Assembly: GCA_003282225.1 (NCBI GenBank)
Contig: QBZO01000008.1
Location: forward strand, 1 to 39,347
DNA length: 39,347 nucleotides
Direction of reading: 5' to 3'
Origin: Prochlorococcus sp. AG-335-I21
GTDB taxonomy: Bacteria; Cyanobacteriota; Cyanobacteriia; PCC-6307; Cyanobiaceae
Of the stretch, positions 1 through 9,043 are shown in pieces. How positions within the stretch are numbered: position 1 is the stretch's first letter; each line of letters starts with the position of its first letter. The notes under the pieces were generated by a model. It made no database searches. It was not told where the DNA came from and saw only the letters and a list, made by a program, of their open reading frames with translations. Position numbers and translations under genes: made by a program.

Positions 1-152
1 TAAGACATGGCAAAGTAAGTACTGGAGGTTGGAACCCAATGCTAAAAGAAGCTCTCCAAACTATGTTTGAGACAGGTTTGCCTGCGATAATATATGAAGA
101 ATTAACTGGAGACGATTACATGCCAGTTGATGGAATAAGACATGTTAGATAA
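1..152 (+). CDS. C-terminal end of an unrecognised protein (partial)
   Basis: An open frame runs in from the left edge and stops at TAA 150-152, giving about 49 residues from codon 3. The tail ends in GIRHVR and contains a GGWNPM segment and an acidic EELTGDD stretch. I do not recognise the family. It is soluble-looking, with no membrane segment in the visible part. It lies 70 bases upstream of the Hlip gene on the same strand, so co-transcription is possible. The frame is supported by the absence of stops and by typical AT-rich codon use, but the start lies outside the window. Confidence 0.6.
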   Translation, partial: RHGKVSTGGWNPMLKEALQTMFETGLPAIIYEELTGDDYMPVDGIRHVR

Positions 153-222
153 AGCATGTATTGTTTTTTCATAAATTAAACCTTCAAACGCTAAAATGAA
201 ATTACTTTTCGAATAAATCATT

Positions 223-369
223 ATGAATGAGGATAATCAACCAAGATTTGGTTTTGTCAACTTTGCAGAAACTTGGAATGGCAGAATGGCAATGATGGGA
301 ATATTGATAGGTTTAGGTACAGAATTGATTACAGGACAAAGTATTTTAAGACAAATTGGGATTGGTTAA
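223..369 (+). CDS. hli: High-light-inducible protein (Hlip / CAB-ELIP family)
   Basis: This 48-residue protein has one hydrophobic helix bearing the chlorophyll-binding signature of the CAB/ELIP/Hlip family: AETWNGRMAMMG at residues 15-26, with ligand-type E16, N19 and R21. Hlips are single-helix thylakoid proteins that bind chlorophyll and carotenoid and protect photosystem assembly and repair under light stress. Prochlorococcus high-light strains carry many copies. The length is at the short end, with almost nothing before the helix. The gene stands 70 bases after the preceding frame and converges with the zinc-ribbon gene at 398. No clear light-response (HLR1-type) direct repeat was recognised upstream. 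Confidence 0.92.
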   Translation: MNEDNQPRFGFVNFAETWNGRMAMMGILIGLGTELITGQSILRQIGIG

Positions 370-397
370 ATTCTTTATAAAAAGTATTTGAGGATAA

Positions 398-724
398 TCA
401 TTTTATTTCTTCTGCTTTTACTTCAATGGTAGTTTCACTGGGTTTTTTAAAACTTTCAGAGCTTTTTGAATTTGTATTTTCTAAATCTGCGCCACAATTC
501 ATGCAGGTATTATTACTTCCTAAAGTTACAGTTCCACACTGATTACAAGTATTAACTTTTGATTTTAAGGAATTAAAACTTATCAATAGAACAGAAAGTA
601 TTAAAAGAGGAATTAAAAATATAAGTAATAAAAGATTTCCGATAAGATTTAGAAAAAAGTTAAATCCAAAAAAGGAAATTAATATTAAAAAAACTATAAA
701 ATAGGTGATTAAATTTTTGTTCAT
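398..724 (-). CDS. Small membrane protein with zinc-ribbon motif
   Basis: This 108-residue protein has two closely spaced hydrophobic segments (about residues 5-28 and 30-50). A cytoplasmic-type tail carries two Cys pairs, CNQCG and CMNCG, spaced as in a zinc ribbon, and the C-terminus is Ser/Lys/Glu-rich and probably disordered. The function is unknown. The start lies 31 bases below the stop of the YihY-type gene on the same strand, so it may be the last gene of that minus-strand cluster. The conserved Cys pairs and good codon use make it a credible gene. Confidence 0.72.
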   Translation of the reverse strand: MNKNLITYFIVFLILISFFGFNFFLNLIGNLLLLIFLIPLLILSVLLISFNSLKSKVNTCNQCGTVTLGSNNTCMNCGADLENTNSKSSESFKKPSETTIEVKAEEIK

Positions 725-755
725 TTTAGAAAAAGAAACATATGATTGTTTTAGA

Positions 756-1715
756 TTAATTTTTTCTTCTCCTACTTGTTAAAGACATACTAGCTATTAC
801 CACGCTCCAACATTGTCCAAAATATAAAATAACGCCTAATAGCCAAACCCATAAAGTTAGTACTAAAAAACCTCCAATAAAACCATATGCTTGAAACCTT
901 GTCCCAAGGGAAAGAATACTTTTACTAACTGCTAGGTTAAGAGTCGTGAGCCCAATTCCAATTAGAATTGAACCAGGGATTAGTGGTTTTAAAGGTACTT
1001 TTCTACTCGGCAATAGTGCTTGAAGTAATAAAGCCATTAATGAAAATCCGACAAGTGGTAAAGCAAATTGACCAACTTGTAAGAGTGGTAACTTTAAAAT
1101 GAATTCAGAAATAAAATTACTAGAATTTGATATTTTTTCTAAAACAGTAGTTGGAATCATTCTGAGATTTGCACTGATTTGGTCTAATACCATTAAAAAC
1201 CCTATAAAAAATACTACTAAGAATGCTTCAATTCTGTTCCTAAGGAATCTTGTTGCTTGCTCTTGCCAGGCAGAGTTTATTCTTCTTGAAGGTAGCTCGT
1301 CTTCCCAAAGTCTATCTGAACCTCTTTGAAGTGATAAGTAGGCGTTGCCAGCAGTAAATAGTAAAAACATAGCTCCTAAAATACCTGCTCCAAAGCCTTG
1401 GTCAATTAATTTAAATAATGTTGTTTCAACTAATTCAACAACCGATGGAGGTAAAATTTGAGCAGCAACAGATATTATTTGTTGATCTAAACCATCTTGT
1501 TTACCCAGAAACCAAGAAGCTATTGAAAGAGAAATAAGCAGTATTGGAAAGAATGACTGAAGAGCGTAATAAGCAAAAGCAGCGCTTAAATCAATACAAT
1601 CCGATTTACTCCATCTTTCGCAAGCTATCCATAAACTTTTAATAATCCATGTTGTGCTGCGCTGCATATTAATTCTCTTCAAATACTTATCCCAAATCTT
1701 ATTTATTGTATCCAA
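756..1715 (-). CDS. YihY/UPF0761 family inner-membrane protein
   Basis: This 319-residue protein has about six hydrophobic segments and the family pattern of an N-terminal soluble helix, a DLSAAFAYYALQSFFPILL segment, a central GNAYLSLQRGSDRLW loop and a C-terminal FLVLTLWVWLLGVILYFGQ helix. The family (YihY, BrkB, formerly called 'ribonuclease BN') consists of membrane proteins of uncertain function. The RNase BN label is historical and should not be taken as evidence of nuclease activity. It is 40 bases downstream of the inositol-monophosphatase-family gene and probably in the same transcript. Confidence 0.88.
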   Translation of the reverse strand: MDTINKIWDKYLKRINMQRSTTWIIKSLWIACERWSKSDCIDLSAAFAYYALQSFFPILLISLSIASWFLGKQDGLDQQIISVAAQILPPSVVELVETTLFKLIDQGFGAGILGAMFLLFTAGNAYLSLQRGSDRLWEDELPSRRINSAWQEQATRFLRNRIEAFLVVFFIGFLMVLDQISANLRMIPTTVLEKISNSSNFISEFILKLPLLQVGQFALPLVGFSLMALLLQALLPSRKVPLKPLIPGSILIGIGLTTLNLAVSKSILSLGTRFQAYGFIGGFLVLTLWVWLLGVILYFGQCWSVVIASMSLTSRRRKN

Positions 1716-1755
1716 TAGGGATATTTTTCAAGTCTTTTATATATTTATGATGCAA

Positions 1756-2553
1756 CTAATTTTTCAATAATAAATTACCCCATGGTCTTAAGACTTTCAT
1801 TTTTTCTTTTGTCCTAGAGGCAATTAAGGGAAAATTAGTATCTTGTAAATCTTGTTCTGTAGTTAAATGCATAGGGTTTATTTCTAACCATTCAATTGAA
1901 CAATCTAGCTCCTCTAGTAATAGCCATGCTGCCGCGATGTCCCATATTTTAGGAGTTGATTCTATTGCTCCAAAAGTTTGTCCCATCGCCACGCTTGTTA
2001 AATTTAAACTGGATACACCAAGAAGTCTTATTTTCCCAGGAAATATTGAATTAGGATTTTTTTGTAAAATTTTAATAGATCTACTGCATAAAGAAACGCA
2101 TTCACTTTGTTGATTATTATTAACCTCAATCTTCTTATTATTAAGCCATACACCTTCTCCTTTGATTGCTACAAATTTTTTCTTTAATGTTGGAATGATT
2201 AAAAAAGAAGATTGAGGGGCACCATCTACAAATCTTGCTACCGAAATAGACCAATATGGAATTCCTGCAGCAAAATTTGTGGTCCCATCAAGAGGATCTA
2301 CTATCCAATAAGCATTTGTATTAGGAACTAACTTTCCGCCCTCTTCACTTAGAACCCCTTCATTTGGAGCAATTTTAGATAGAGCCTCTACTATAGTTTT
2401 ATCGCTCCATAAATCACAACTTGTAATTAACGAACCGTCTGACTTGTTGCTAGCACTGATGTTTCCAAAATCTTTTAATTGTCGATCACTAACCAATTCA
2501 AATAAAGAATCTAAATCTTTTAACTGTTTACTGGTTAAATTATTTTTATTCAT
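1756..2553 (-). CDS. Inositol monophosphatase family phosphatase
   Basis: This 265-residue protein has the metal-binding signatures of the Li+-sensitive phosphatase superfamily: SEEGG near residues 69-73, DPLDGTTNF at 86-94, and a C-terminal WDIAAAWLLLEE motif. These enzymes hydrolyse phosphate monoesters such as inositol-1-phosphate, and relatives act on 3'-phosphoadenosine phosphate, fructose-1,6-bisphosphate or histidinol phosphate. The sequence alone does not settle the substrate. The gene begins 2 bases after the TolC-family stop and is followed 40 bases later by the YihY-type gene, so all are likely one operon. Confidence 0.88.
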   Translation of the reverse strand: MNKNNLTSKQLKDLDSLFELVSDRQLKDFGNISASNKSDGSLITSCDLWSDKTIVEALSKIAPNEGVLSEEGGKLVPNTNAYWIVDPLDGTTNFAAGIPYWSISVARFVDGAPQSSFLIIPTLKKKFVAIKGEGVWLNNKKIEVNNNQQSECVSLCSRSIKILQKNPNSIFPGKIRLLGVSSLNLTSVAMGQTFGAIESTPKIWDIAAAWLLLEELDCSIEWLEINPMHLTTEQDLQDTNFPLIASRTKEKMKVLRPWGNLLLKN

Positions 2554-2555
2554 AT

Positions 2556-3986
2556 TCAGCTATTGCAAATAGATTGAATGTCATTTTTGATAAGATTATT
2601 TTCCTCGTTACAAATATTACTTATTTCAAGAAAAGTCAATCTTACTAATTCATCTAAATTTAAATTGTAATTATAAATTGAATCAATTTTTTTTGAATTA
2701 GCATTACTTAACTCTTTTTGTCTTACGAGAACATCTTTTAGTGTAGATATTCCTACGTCATATCTTAATCTTGCTAATCTTAAGGATTCTTCAGTAGAAG
2801 AGATTTCTTTTAGAGATGAAAGAATTTTTTCTTCATTTAATTTTAAATTCAAATAGGCTTTACTAATATTTGTCTTTAAAACATTTTCAAGATTTTTATA
2901 GGAGTAATCTTCCGAAATTGCATCAGCTTTGCTTGACTTATATAAATTTTTATTTTGCCCGCCGTCAAAAATATTCCAACCAAAGTTTAAGCTTACAGTA
3001 TTTGTATATGAAGATCCAGATTTTTCAGGGTCAATTTTGACTGACAAAGAATCACCCTTAGAAAACGAACTAGTAAAGGTATTACTTATGTAAACATTTG
3101 GCCTGTAAACATTCAAATAATTCTTAGCTTGATTCTCTTTGATGGATTTTTTCAGATTAATATTTTTGAGGGAAAGGCTATTTACTAAACCCTCAGTAAT
3201 ATTCTTGTTTAATTTATGGTTCCAGAAACCTATTAATTTTTGCTTTTGATTAATCTCGAAGTCCCCATTTATATTTAAGATTTCTTTTAGTGCAATTTTA
3301 TTAATCTGATTCTGAATTTTTTTCTCATTTAGTGATTGCCTATCTCTAGATAATTGTGCTTCAGCTTCAAGAACTTCAAATTTTGTTCCTATTCCTGCAT
3401 CAAATTTTGATTGAGCATCTTTCAAACTAGTAATTGATAAATCAAGAGATAATGTTTTGTTTTGAATATCCTGATAAGACTTTTGTAGTTTGTGATATCT
3501 AGATTTTGCCTCTTTTATGAGATCTTTCTTTTTAATCTCATAATTATTTTTAGCTATTGCGTAATTATTTCTAGCTATTTTAATTTCAGATCCCCTTAGA
3601 GGATCTATTAAGTCTAATTTAATACTGAGGGATGGGTTTGCTGAAAATTGCGATGTTTTTGTAGTCGATGAGGTACTGTTATAATTTTTGCCCGAAACAT
3701 ATTTAGGTAATCCACTGGCTTGCAAATCTAATGAGGGATATCTTTTAGCGATTTTGCTCGAAAGAGTAAACGTTGTTGAATTGACTAAACTTTCTAATGC
3801 TTTAAGTTCTTGATTATTCATTAGAGTAATATTTTCTATTTCTGTATAATTAAGGAATATTTGGTTTTCGTTTTCTTGAAGGATTTCTTCAATTTTATTG
3901 TTGGGCTTACTTAAAAGTACTTCTTGAGAATTAATATACAAACAAAAAGGCAAAACAAAAATTGGATGTATAAGTTTTCTAAGCAT
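2556..3986 (-). CDS. TolC-family outer-membrane efflux protein
   Basis: This 476-residue protein has a short N-terminal hydrophobic segment (about residues 5-20) followed by two repeated long helical hairpins separated by beta-strand segments, as in outer-membrane efflux proteins. Typical features are KDAQSKFDAGIGTKFEVLEAE in the first half and its counterpart RLARLRYDVGISTLKDVLVR in the second, plus a FGWNIFDGG strand. TolC trimers form the outer-membrane exit duct for type I secretion and efflux. No inner-membrane pump or adaptor is adjacent, so the partner is elsewhere. Its start overlaps the TIGR03279 gene end by 8 bases, indicating translational coupling. Confidence 0.88.
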   Translation of the reverse strand: MLRKLIHPIFVLPFCLYINSQEVLLSKPNNKIEEILQENENQIFLNYTEIENITLMNNQELKALESLVNSTTFTLSSKIAKRYPSLDLQASGLPKYVSGKNYNSTSSTTKTSQFSANPSLSIKLDLIDPLRGSEIKIARNNYAIAKNNYEIKKKDLIKEAKSRYHKLQKSYQDIQNKTLSLDLSITSLKDAQSKFDAGIGTKFEVLEAEAQLSRDRQSLNEKKIQNQINKIALKEILNINGDFEINQKQKLIGFWNHKLNKNITEGLVNSLSLKNINLKKSIKENQAKNYLNVYRPNVYISNTFTSSFSKGDSLSVKIDPEKSGSSYTNTVSLNFGWNIFDGGQNKNLYKSSKADAISEDYSYKNLENVLKTNISKAYLNLKLNEEKILSSLKEISSTEESLRLARLRYDVGISTLKDVLVRQKELSNANSKKIDSIYNYNLNLDELVRLTFLEISNICNEENNLIKNDIQSICNS

Positions 3987-5391
3987 AATTAATTATTTCT
4001 TTTGTTATAGATAAACCGATTAGATTATTAATAATATCATTTGTATCATCAAGAACGTGAATATTAGTTTTCAGTTTATTTGAAACTTCAGTTATATTTT
4101 TGTCATCCAAAAACAAATCACTATTAAGCTTTAACATTATTGATGGTATAAATATACTTTCTCCTAGATCCTTATTTTGTAGTCCAGTAATTAAATCTTC
4201 GCCAGTTAAAAGCCCTGTTACAACTTGATCTTGCCCCCAGTAAACACTTGGCAAACCATATAGATTAATTTTGAGGCCATCAATTTTATTAAGTTTTTTC
4301 ACTGTTGGAAGCAGTGCTTCGTAAACTAATTTCCCAACAATCCAACTGACTTTTCTTTGTTTATCTATTTTTTCAGGAAGAGATTTTGTTTTAGTTTCCA
4401 ATGTTTTAAGAAAACTTCGTATTGAACCAACTCCATTAGATTCTTGGGGCATATTTTCATATGTTTTATAGCTTGGTAATTTGAGACCAGCTATTAAGTA
4501 CCATTCGTCGGCAAGCCAACAAAAGCGAGTTCCAATACTTTTTTGTAGAGAGGTTTGAATTTTTTCCACCTGTTGAATAATTTTTCTTGCATATTTTTTG
4601 CTTATCGCTATTAAGCCATCGTTTTCAGGCCTAAACTTTGTTAGGCCTACTGGAACTATGGCTATTGAAAGTACCGTTTTAAAACTTTTTTTATGAAATT
4701 TCGCAAGATCGTAAATAGATTTTTCTAAGATTTTACCATCATTAATTTCGGGACATACAACTATTTGCGCGTGTATCTGGATTGAATTTTGCTCTAACCA
4801 TTCAATTTGATCAAGGATTTGACTTGCTTTTTTATTTTTTAATAATTGTTCTCGGGTCTTTGGGTCAGTGGCATGTATTGAAATAAAAAGCGGTGATAGT
4901 TTTTGAGTAGATATTCTATTCCAGTCATCTTTATTTAAATTGGTTAGCGTAAGATATGAACCATATAGAAAACTTAATCTATAGTCATCATCTTTTACGT
5001 AAAGACTTTTTCTTTTGCCATTTGGTTGTTGATCTATAAAGCAAAAAGGGCACTTATTATTACATTGTTTGATTGAGTCAAATAATGCATCTTTAAAATT
5101 AATTCCTAAATTGTCATCTTGATCTTTTTCAATATTAATATTGTGAATCTTCTTGTTTTTATCCAATACCGATATATCTAAAATTTCTTCACTAATAAGG
5201 ATCTGATAATCAATTAAGTCTCTAGGTTTCTTACCATTAATACTAATAATTGAATCACCTGATTCAAAGCCTATTTCTTCAGCAATAGAATTATTTTCAA
5301 TACTTTCAATTTCTGCTGGATTAATTTGGTAGTTAATATTAGGAATCAAAAGATCGTTAGAATCCTCTTTATAATTAATTTCTTTCCACAC
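3979..5391 (-). CDS. TIGR03279-type cyanobacterial FeS oxidoreductase (PDZ + radical-SAM-like)
   Basis: This 470-residue protein has a PDZ-like N-terminus (about residues 25-85, with IAEEIGFESGDSIISING) and a CX3CX2C iron-sulfur motif at C110, C114 and C117 (CNNKCPFC) followed by FIDQQPNG and YRLSFLYGSY. This matches the DUF512/TIGR03279 family described as a cyanobacterium-specific FeS-containing oxidoreductase. The radical-SAM-like cysteine triad implies a 4Fe-4S cluster. The reaction is not known to me. It heads the minus-strand cluster and faces the DUF3120-like gene across a 186-base AT-rich spacer that should hold divergent promoters. Confidence 0.85.
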   Translation of the reverse strand: MWKEINYKEDSNDLLIPNINYQINPAEIESIENNSIAEEIGFESGDSIISINGKKPRDLIDYQILISEEILDISVLDKNKKIHNINIEKDQDDNLGINFKDALFDSIKQCNNKCPFCFIDQQPNGKRKSLYVKDDDYRLSFLYGSYLTLTNLNKDDWNRISTQKLSPLFISIHATDPKTREQLLKNKKASQILDQIEWLEQNSIQIHAQIVVCPEINDGKILEKSIYDLAKFHKKSFKTVLSIAIVPVGLTKFRPENDGLIAISKKYARKIIQQVEKIQTSLQKSIGTRFCWLADEWYLIAGLKLPSYKTYENMPQESNGVGSIRSFLKTLETKTKSLPEKIDKQRKVSWIVGKLVYEALLPTVKKLNKIDGLKINLYGLPSVYWGQDQVVTGLLTGEDLITGLQNKDLGESIFIPSIMLKLNSDLFLDDKNITEVSNKLKTNIHVLDDTNDIINNLIGLSITKEIINYA

Positions 5392-5577
5392 AATTTAAGA
5401 CCAATCTTTTATCTTTATATTTATTGTAAACTCATATAAGACTCAAAGTATATTAAATACTCTTAAAATACTAAATATGATTAATTTATTTCAACTATTA
5501 AATTAATAAAATATGTCATCTGCATTTTTATTAAACTAGACCTAAATTAATTCATAAATTTTAAAAGCCTTAATGCA

Positions 5578-6345
5578 TTGGAAGAATTAATTGCTAAAAA
5601 TTTAGAAGTGAATGATAATTTGAAACCTAGATTTCATAATGGATTCGATATTGTTAAAAGTACTTTTTTATCTAGACCAATTGCTTTGAGACTATGGTCC
5701 TCTTTTTTTGTAATTTTGCCAATTTTTGTACAGGCACCATGGGTTAGATTTTCTCCAATTAGTGCTCTTTGCGCTACTTTTTTTATCCTTGCTGCGGCTT
5801 TTTTATTGTCTAGAAAAGAGGGGGATAAATGGTTTATTGTAGGCTCGTTATTATTAGGAGTCTCGGGAAGTTGGCTTGGAGGTTGTTTATTTTGGGGCTG
5901 GTTAAGTGCTTATCCTATTCTCCATATCCCAGTTGAAGCTGTGGCATTGCCTCTTGCTACTGTCGGACTTGGAACAAAATGGAAAATCGGTTCAAGTTTT
6001 TATATCTCGTCTTTATTTGGAACGGCGATTACAGATTTGACAATATTTTTGACAGGAATAATGGATCAATGGAAGGAGGTTATTATTGCGGATTCTGATA
6101 ACGCTCCATTAATACTTCAGAAAACTTCCGAAAATCTTATTCAGTTTAAATCTTTGTCTATTATTATTTTGGCGGCATTAATACTCTGGTTCATATCAAA
6201 AGAAATTTTTAATTATGCTATATCTAATTCGATAAATGGGAAGGCTCTTTTAGTATCAAGTTATGTAATTCAAACTACCTTAATTGTTGATGGTATTTTT
6301 ATTGCGTTAGCAATTATTCAACCAACACTAAGTGGTTTGGTTTAA
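5578..6345 (+). CDS. Cyanobacterial integral membrane protein (DUF3120-like)
   Basis: This 255-residue protein has about six hydrophobic segments (roughly residues 36-55, 60-78, 87-110, 118-160, 195-210 and 225-250) and begins its conserved part with SRPIALRLWSSFFVILP. It resembles the cyanobacterium-restricted DUF3120 family, whose function is unknown. The only long-frame start is TTG at 5578, without a convincing ribosome-binding site. GTG at 5608 is a plausible alternative that shortens the protein by 10 residues. Its stop overlaps the nadB start by one base (TAATG), so the two are probably translated from one message. Confidence 0.78.
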   Translation: MEELIAKNLEVNDNLKPRFHNGFDIVKSTFLSRPIALRLWSSFFVILPIFVQAPWVRFSPISALCATFFILAAAFLLSRKEGDKWFIVGSLLLGVSGSWLGGCLFWGWLSAYPILHIPVEAVALPLATVGLGTKWKIGSSFYISSLFGTAITDLTIFLTGIMDQWKEVIIADSDNAPLILQKTSENLIQFKSLSIIILAALILWFISKEIFNYAISNSINGKALLVSSYVIQTTLIVDGIFIALAIIQPTLSGLV

Positions 6346-8012
6346 TGCTAAGACCGCCATTTTCGCAAGAATCAATATCTATTAATAAATGGGATGTGAT
6401 TGTCATTGGTGCAGGAGCAGCTGGTTTAATGACTTGTTTGGAATTGCCAGAAAATTTAAATGTCCTTCTTTTAAATAGGAATACAAGTAAAAGATCATCT
6501 AGCCGATGGGCCCAAGGAGGGATTGCATCAGTAGTTAGACCTGAAGATTCTTTTGCTCTTCATGTTGAAGATACCTTAAAAGCTGGAGATGATTTGTGTG
6601 AATTATCTGCTGTTGAAATGCTTGTAAAAGAGGCTCCTGGTTGCGTTGATAGGCTACAAAATTTAGGTATGATTTTTGATCAGAGCTCAGATAAACTATC
6701 AACAACTTTAGAAGCGGCCCACTCTTGTAGAAGAGTTTTGCATGTTAAAGATAGAACAGGTAGAGCACTTGTAGAAGTCTTAGAGGATCATATCGAAAAC
6801 AAGGAGAATATTTTGCATTGTAGAGGTGTGAGAGTAACAGAATTGCTTATTGAAAAGGAAGTATGTAGGGGAGTTCAGGTATTAGATGGATCTAATTTAT
6901 ATTGGATTACTTCTAAAGCTGTTGTTTTAGCCACAGGCGGAGGGGGACACTTATTTACTAATACTACAAATCCTGCCCAATCTGCTGGGGAAGGAATTGC
7001 TCTTTCATGGAAAGCTGGAGCTGCAATAGAGGATTTAGAATTTATTCAATTTCATCCTACAGCATTAAAGTTTTATGGCTCTCCTTGCTTTCTAATCTCT
7101 GAAGCCCTTCGAGGTGAGGGAGCAGTTCTCGTTGATAAGAATGGTGAGAGCCCAGTAAAGGATTTGGAAAATGGTGATCTAGCTACAAGAGATCAAGTTA
7201 GTAGAGCAATTATGAATAATATGCAAGAAAACGATGTTGATCATGTTGGTCTGGATTTAAGATTTATTGATCCAGAAAAAATTGTAGAAAGATTTCCTAC
7301 GATTATAAGTAGATGTCAAGATTATGGCGTTAATCCTTTAAATGAGGTGATTCCTGTTGCGCCAGCAGCACACTATTGGATGGGAGGTGTTCATACCGAT
7401 TTAAATGCATCTTCTACAATGAAAGGATTATATGCCGTGGGAGAAGTAGCCTCTACAGGAGTGCATGGTGCAAATAGACTAGCTAGTAATTCGCTTATGG
7501 AATGCCTTGTATTTGCAAGAAAAATGTCTTCTATCGAGTTGAATACTCCTTATCACTTTAGAAGGTTACATAGATATACTACCGAAATTTTTATGGATAA
7601 TCCAAAGGAAGATTTCATCTTAGGTGTTTCAGATAAGATTGATTGTTTGAGAAAATTATGCTGGTCTAATTTAGGTGTCTCTCGTAATAAAAAAAATATG
7701 ACTGAACTTTTAAAAACTCTTCAAGATGAAATAGATCAACTACAAAAAAATCCTTTACTTGAATGTCTTAATAAAATAGAAATTGATCAAAAATTTAAAC
7801 TAAGTGAGCCAAATAGGAGAGGACTTAATTTATTGCTTGATTTGCATAATAGACAAATTACATCATTGCTATTGTTAAAAGCTTGCCTTTTTCGAAAGGA
7901 AAGTAGAGGAGGCCATTATAGGGATGATTTTCCAATTAAAGAAACAACTTGGAAATGCCATACTAGGCAGCAAATAAATCACGAAATAATTAAAAGGTTT
8001 ATTAAAAATTAG
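6345..8012 (+). CDS. nadB: L-aspartate oxidase
   Basis: This 555-residue flavoprotein has the FAD-binding motif VIGAGAAGLMT at about 20-30, the NadB/succinate-dehydrogenase-family segment SSRWAQGGIASVV, a QFHPTA active-site segment, the HGANRLASNSLMECLVF helix, and a C-terminal ESRGGHYRDDFP motif. It oxidises L-aspartate to iminoaspartate, the first step of de novo NAD synthesis with NadA. Length and motif order are normal. It overlaps the preceding membrane-protein gene by one base and converges with the VKOR gene, overlapping by 11 bases. Confidence 0.96.
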   Translation: MLRPPFSQESISINKWDVIVIGAGAAGLMTCLELPENLNVLLLNRNTSKRSSSRWAQGGIASVVRPEDSFALHVEDTLKAGDDLCELSAVEMLVKEAPGCVDRLQNLGMIFDQSSDKLSTTLEAAHSCRRVLHVKDRTGRALVEVLEDHIENKENILHCRGVRVTELLIEKEVCRGVQVLDGSNLYWITSKAVVLATGGGGHLFTNTTNPAQSAGEGIALSWKAGAAIEDLEFIQFHPTALKFYGSPCFLISEALRGEGAVLVDKNGESPVKDLENGDLATRDQVSRAIMNNMQENDVDHVGLDLRFIDPEKIVERFPTIISRCQDYGVNPLNEVIPVAPAAHYWMGGVHTDLNASSTMKGLYAVGEVASTGVHGANRLASNSLMECLVFARKMSSIELNTPYHFRRLHRYTTEIFMDNPKEDFILGVSDKIDCLRKLCWSNLGVSRNKKNMTELLKTLQDEIDQLQKNPLLECLNKIEIDQKFKLSEPNRRGLNLLLDLHNRQITSLLLLKACLFRKESRGGHYRDDFPIKETTWKCHTRQQINHEIIKRFIKN

Positions 8013-8937
8013 AATCGCCCTTATATTCGGTCATTATTGCTAAATCATTTAAATCTTTGACTCCACCATATATTTCACCATTAATTTCCCATGATGGAAA
8101 CCCTTCAATCTGTTTTTCTCTGCAAAGTTTATATTGATTATCTTTACCGTCTTGTGCGCATTCTATAATCGATAACTCTTTAACTGCTTTTTTGCCAAAT
8201 AGTTGTTTTTGATCATGGCAATGTGGGCACCAGTATGCGCTAAACATTTTAATATTATTATCACTTAAAAATTTAGCAAACTTAATTTTCTGGGGTGAGC
8301 TAGTTGTAGTGATTGCAGGAGATACTTTTTCTGTACTTTTAGAAATATCAATTGCATTAGAAGGGTCAACACTATTTGACCATATCAATCCCCCAACAAG
8401 AACTGTTAAAACAACAATAAATCCTCTATAAAACATAGGCTCTCTACTTTCAAACTTTGCACCAATCATAGAGATAATAAAGATCGAAATAGATAAAATT
8501 GCCGAAAGAATACAAAAAAAACAATAAGCCTTGATTTTAAAGAACATAATATTTAGCAAAAGGATGCTAAACACAGAAGAAGCACAAGAGATTAAAAATA
8601 TTGCCCACCATATAATCTTATTTAATTTTTCCTTAGGAGAAACTAAATTCAGTGATAAAAATATTGAAAATCCTAGTATTGAACCATAAGTAATAACTCC
8701 TGCTAATGAGAGAGGAATATTGTATTGACTATTCTCGAATAATGTACCCCAAGCGCTATTTAAAACTGTTTCGCAACCATTTTTGATTCCAGGACATGAA
8801 AGAGAGTTAAATAATCCCCAATTTTTTAAGGTAATAGAGCCCGTATCAACTAATCCAATGGTGCTCAGAATAGCAATTATAATTTTTGGCCATTTCAGAT
8901 CTTTTTTATTTTTACTTTTTAAAGTCTTAAGAGCCAT
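8002..8937 (-). CDS. Vitamin K epoxide reductase-thioredoxin fusion
   Basis: This 311-residue protein has an N-terminal four/five-helix VKOR domain with the loop cysteines C48 and C55 (CPGIKNGC) and the quinone-site pair C139-x-x-C142 (CFFC). It is followed by a further helix (about 172-187) and a thioredoxin-like domain with C237-x-x-C240 (WCPHC) and a second pair, C260/C272. This is the bacterial VKOR-Trx homolog arrangement, which forms disulfides in lumenal or periplasmic proteins and passes electrons to quinone. In cyanobacteria and chloroplasts (LTO1) it supports photosystem assembly. All catalytic cysteines are present. Confidence 0.93.
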   Translation of the reverse strand: MALKTLKSKNKKDLKWPKIIIAILSTIGLVDTGSITLKNWGLFNSLSCPGIKNGCETVLNSAWGTLFENSQYNIPLSLAGVITYGSILGFSIFLSLNLVSPKEKLNKIIWWAIFLISCASSVFSILLLNIMFFKIKAYCFFCILSAILSISIFIISMIGAKFESREPMFYRGFIVVLTVLVGGLIWSNSVDPSNAIDISKSTEKVSPAITTTSSPQKIKFAKFLSDNNIKMFSAYWCPHCHDQKQLFGKKAVKELSIIECAQDGKDNQYKLCREKQIEGFPSWEINGEIYGGVKDLNDLAIMTEYKGDSNF

Positions 8938-9043
8938 AGATCTTTTATCTTTGTAATTTGCAGAATCTATCCTAATATTATCTTTGAATGAGACTTATAA
9001 AAAGTTTCTTTGTTAATTATTTCTTATATAATATCTAAATTAC

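Noticed and set aside
1099-1329. 76-codon plus-strand frame opposite the YihY-type gene
   Set aside because: It is antisense to a well-conserved membrane protein and carries no recognisable motif or ribosome-binding site.
2556-3986. Type I secretion cluster around the TolC-family gene
   Set aside because: No ABC exporter or membrane-fusion protein is adjacent. The neighbours are a phosphatase and an FeS protein.
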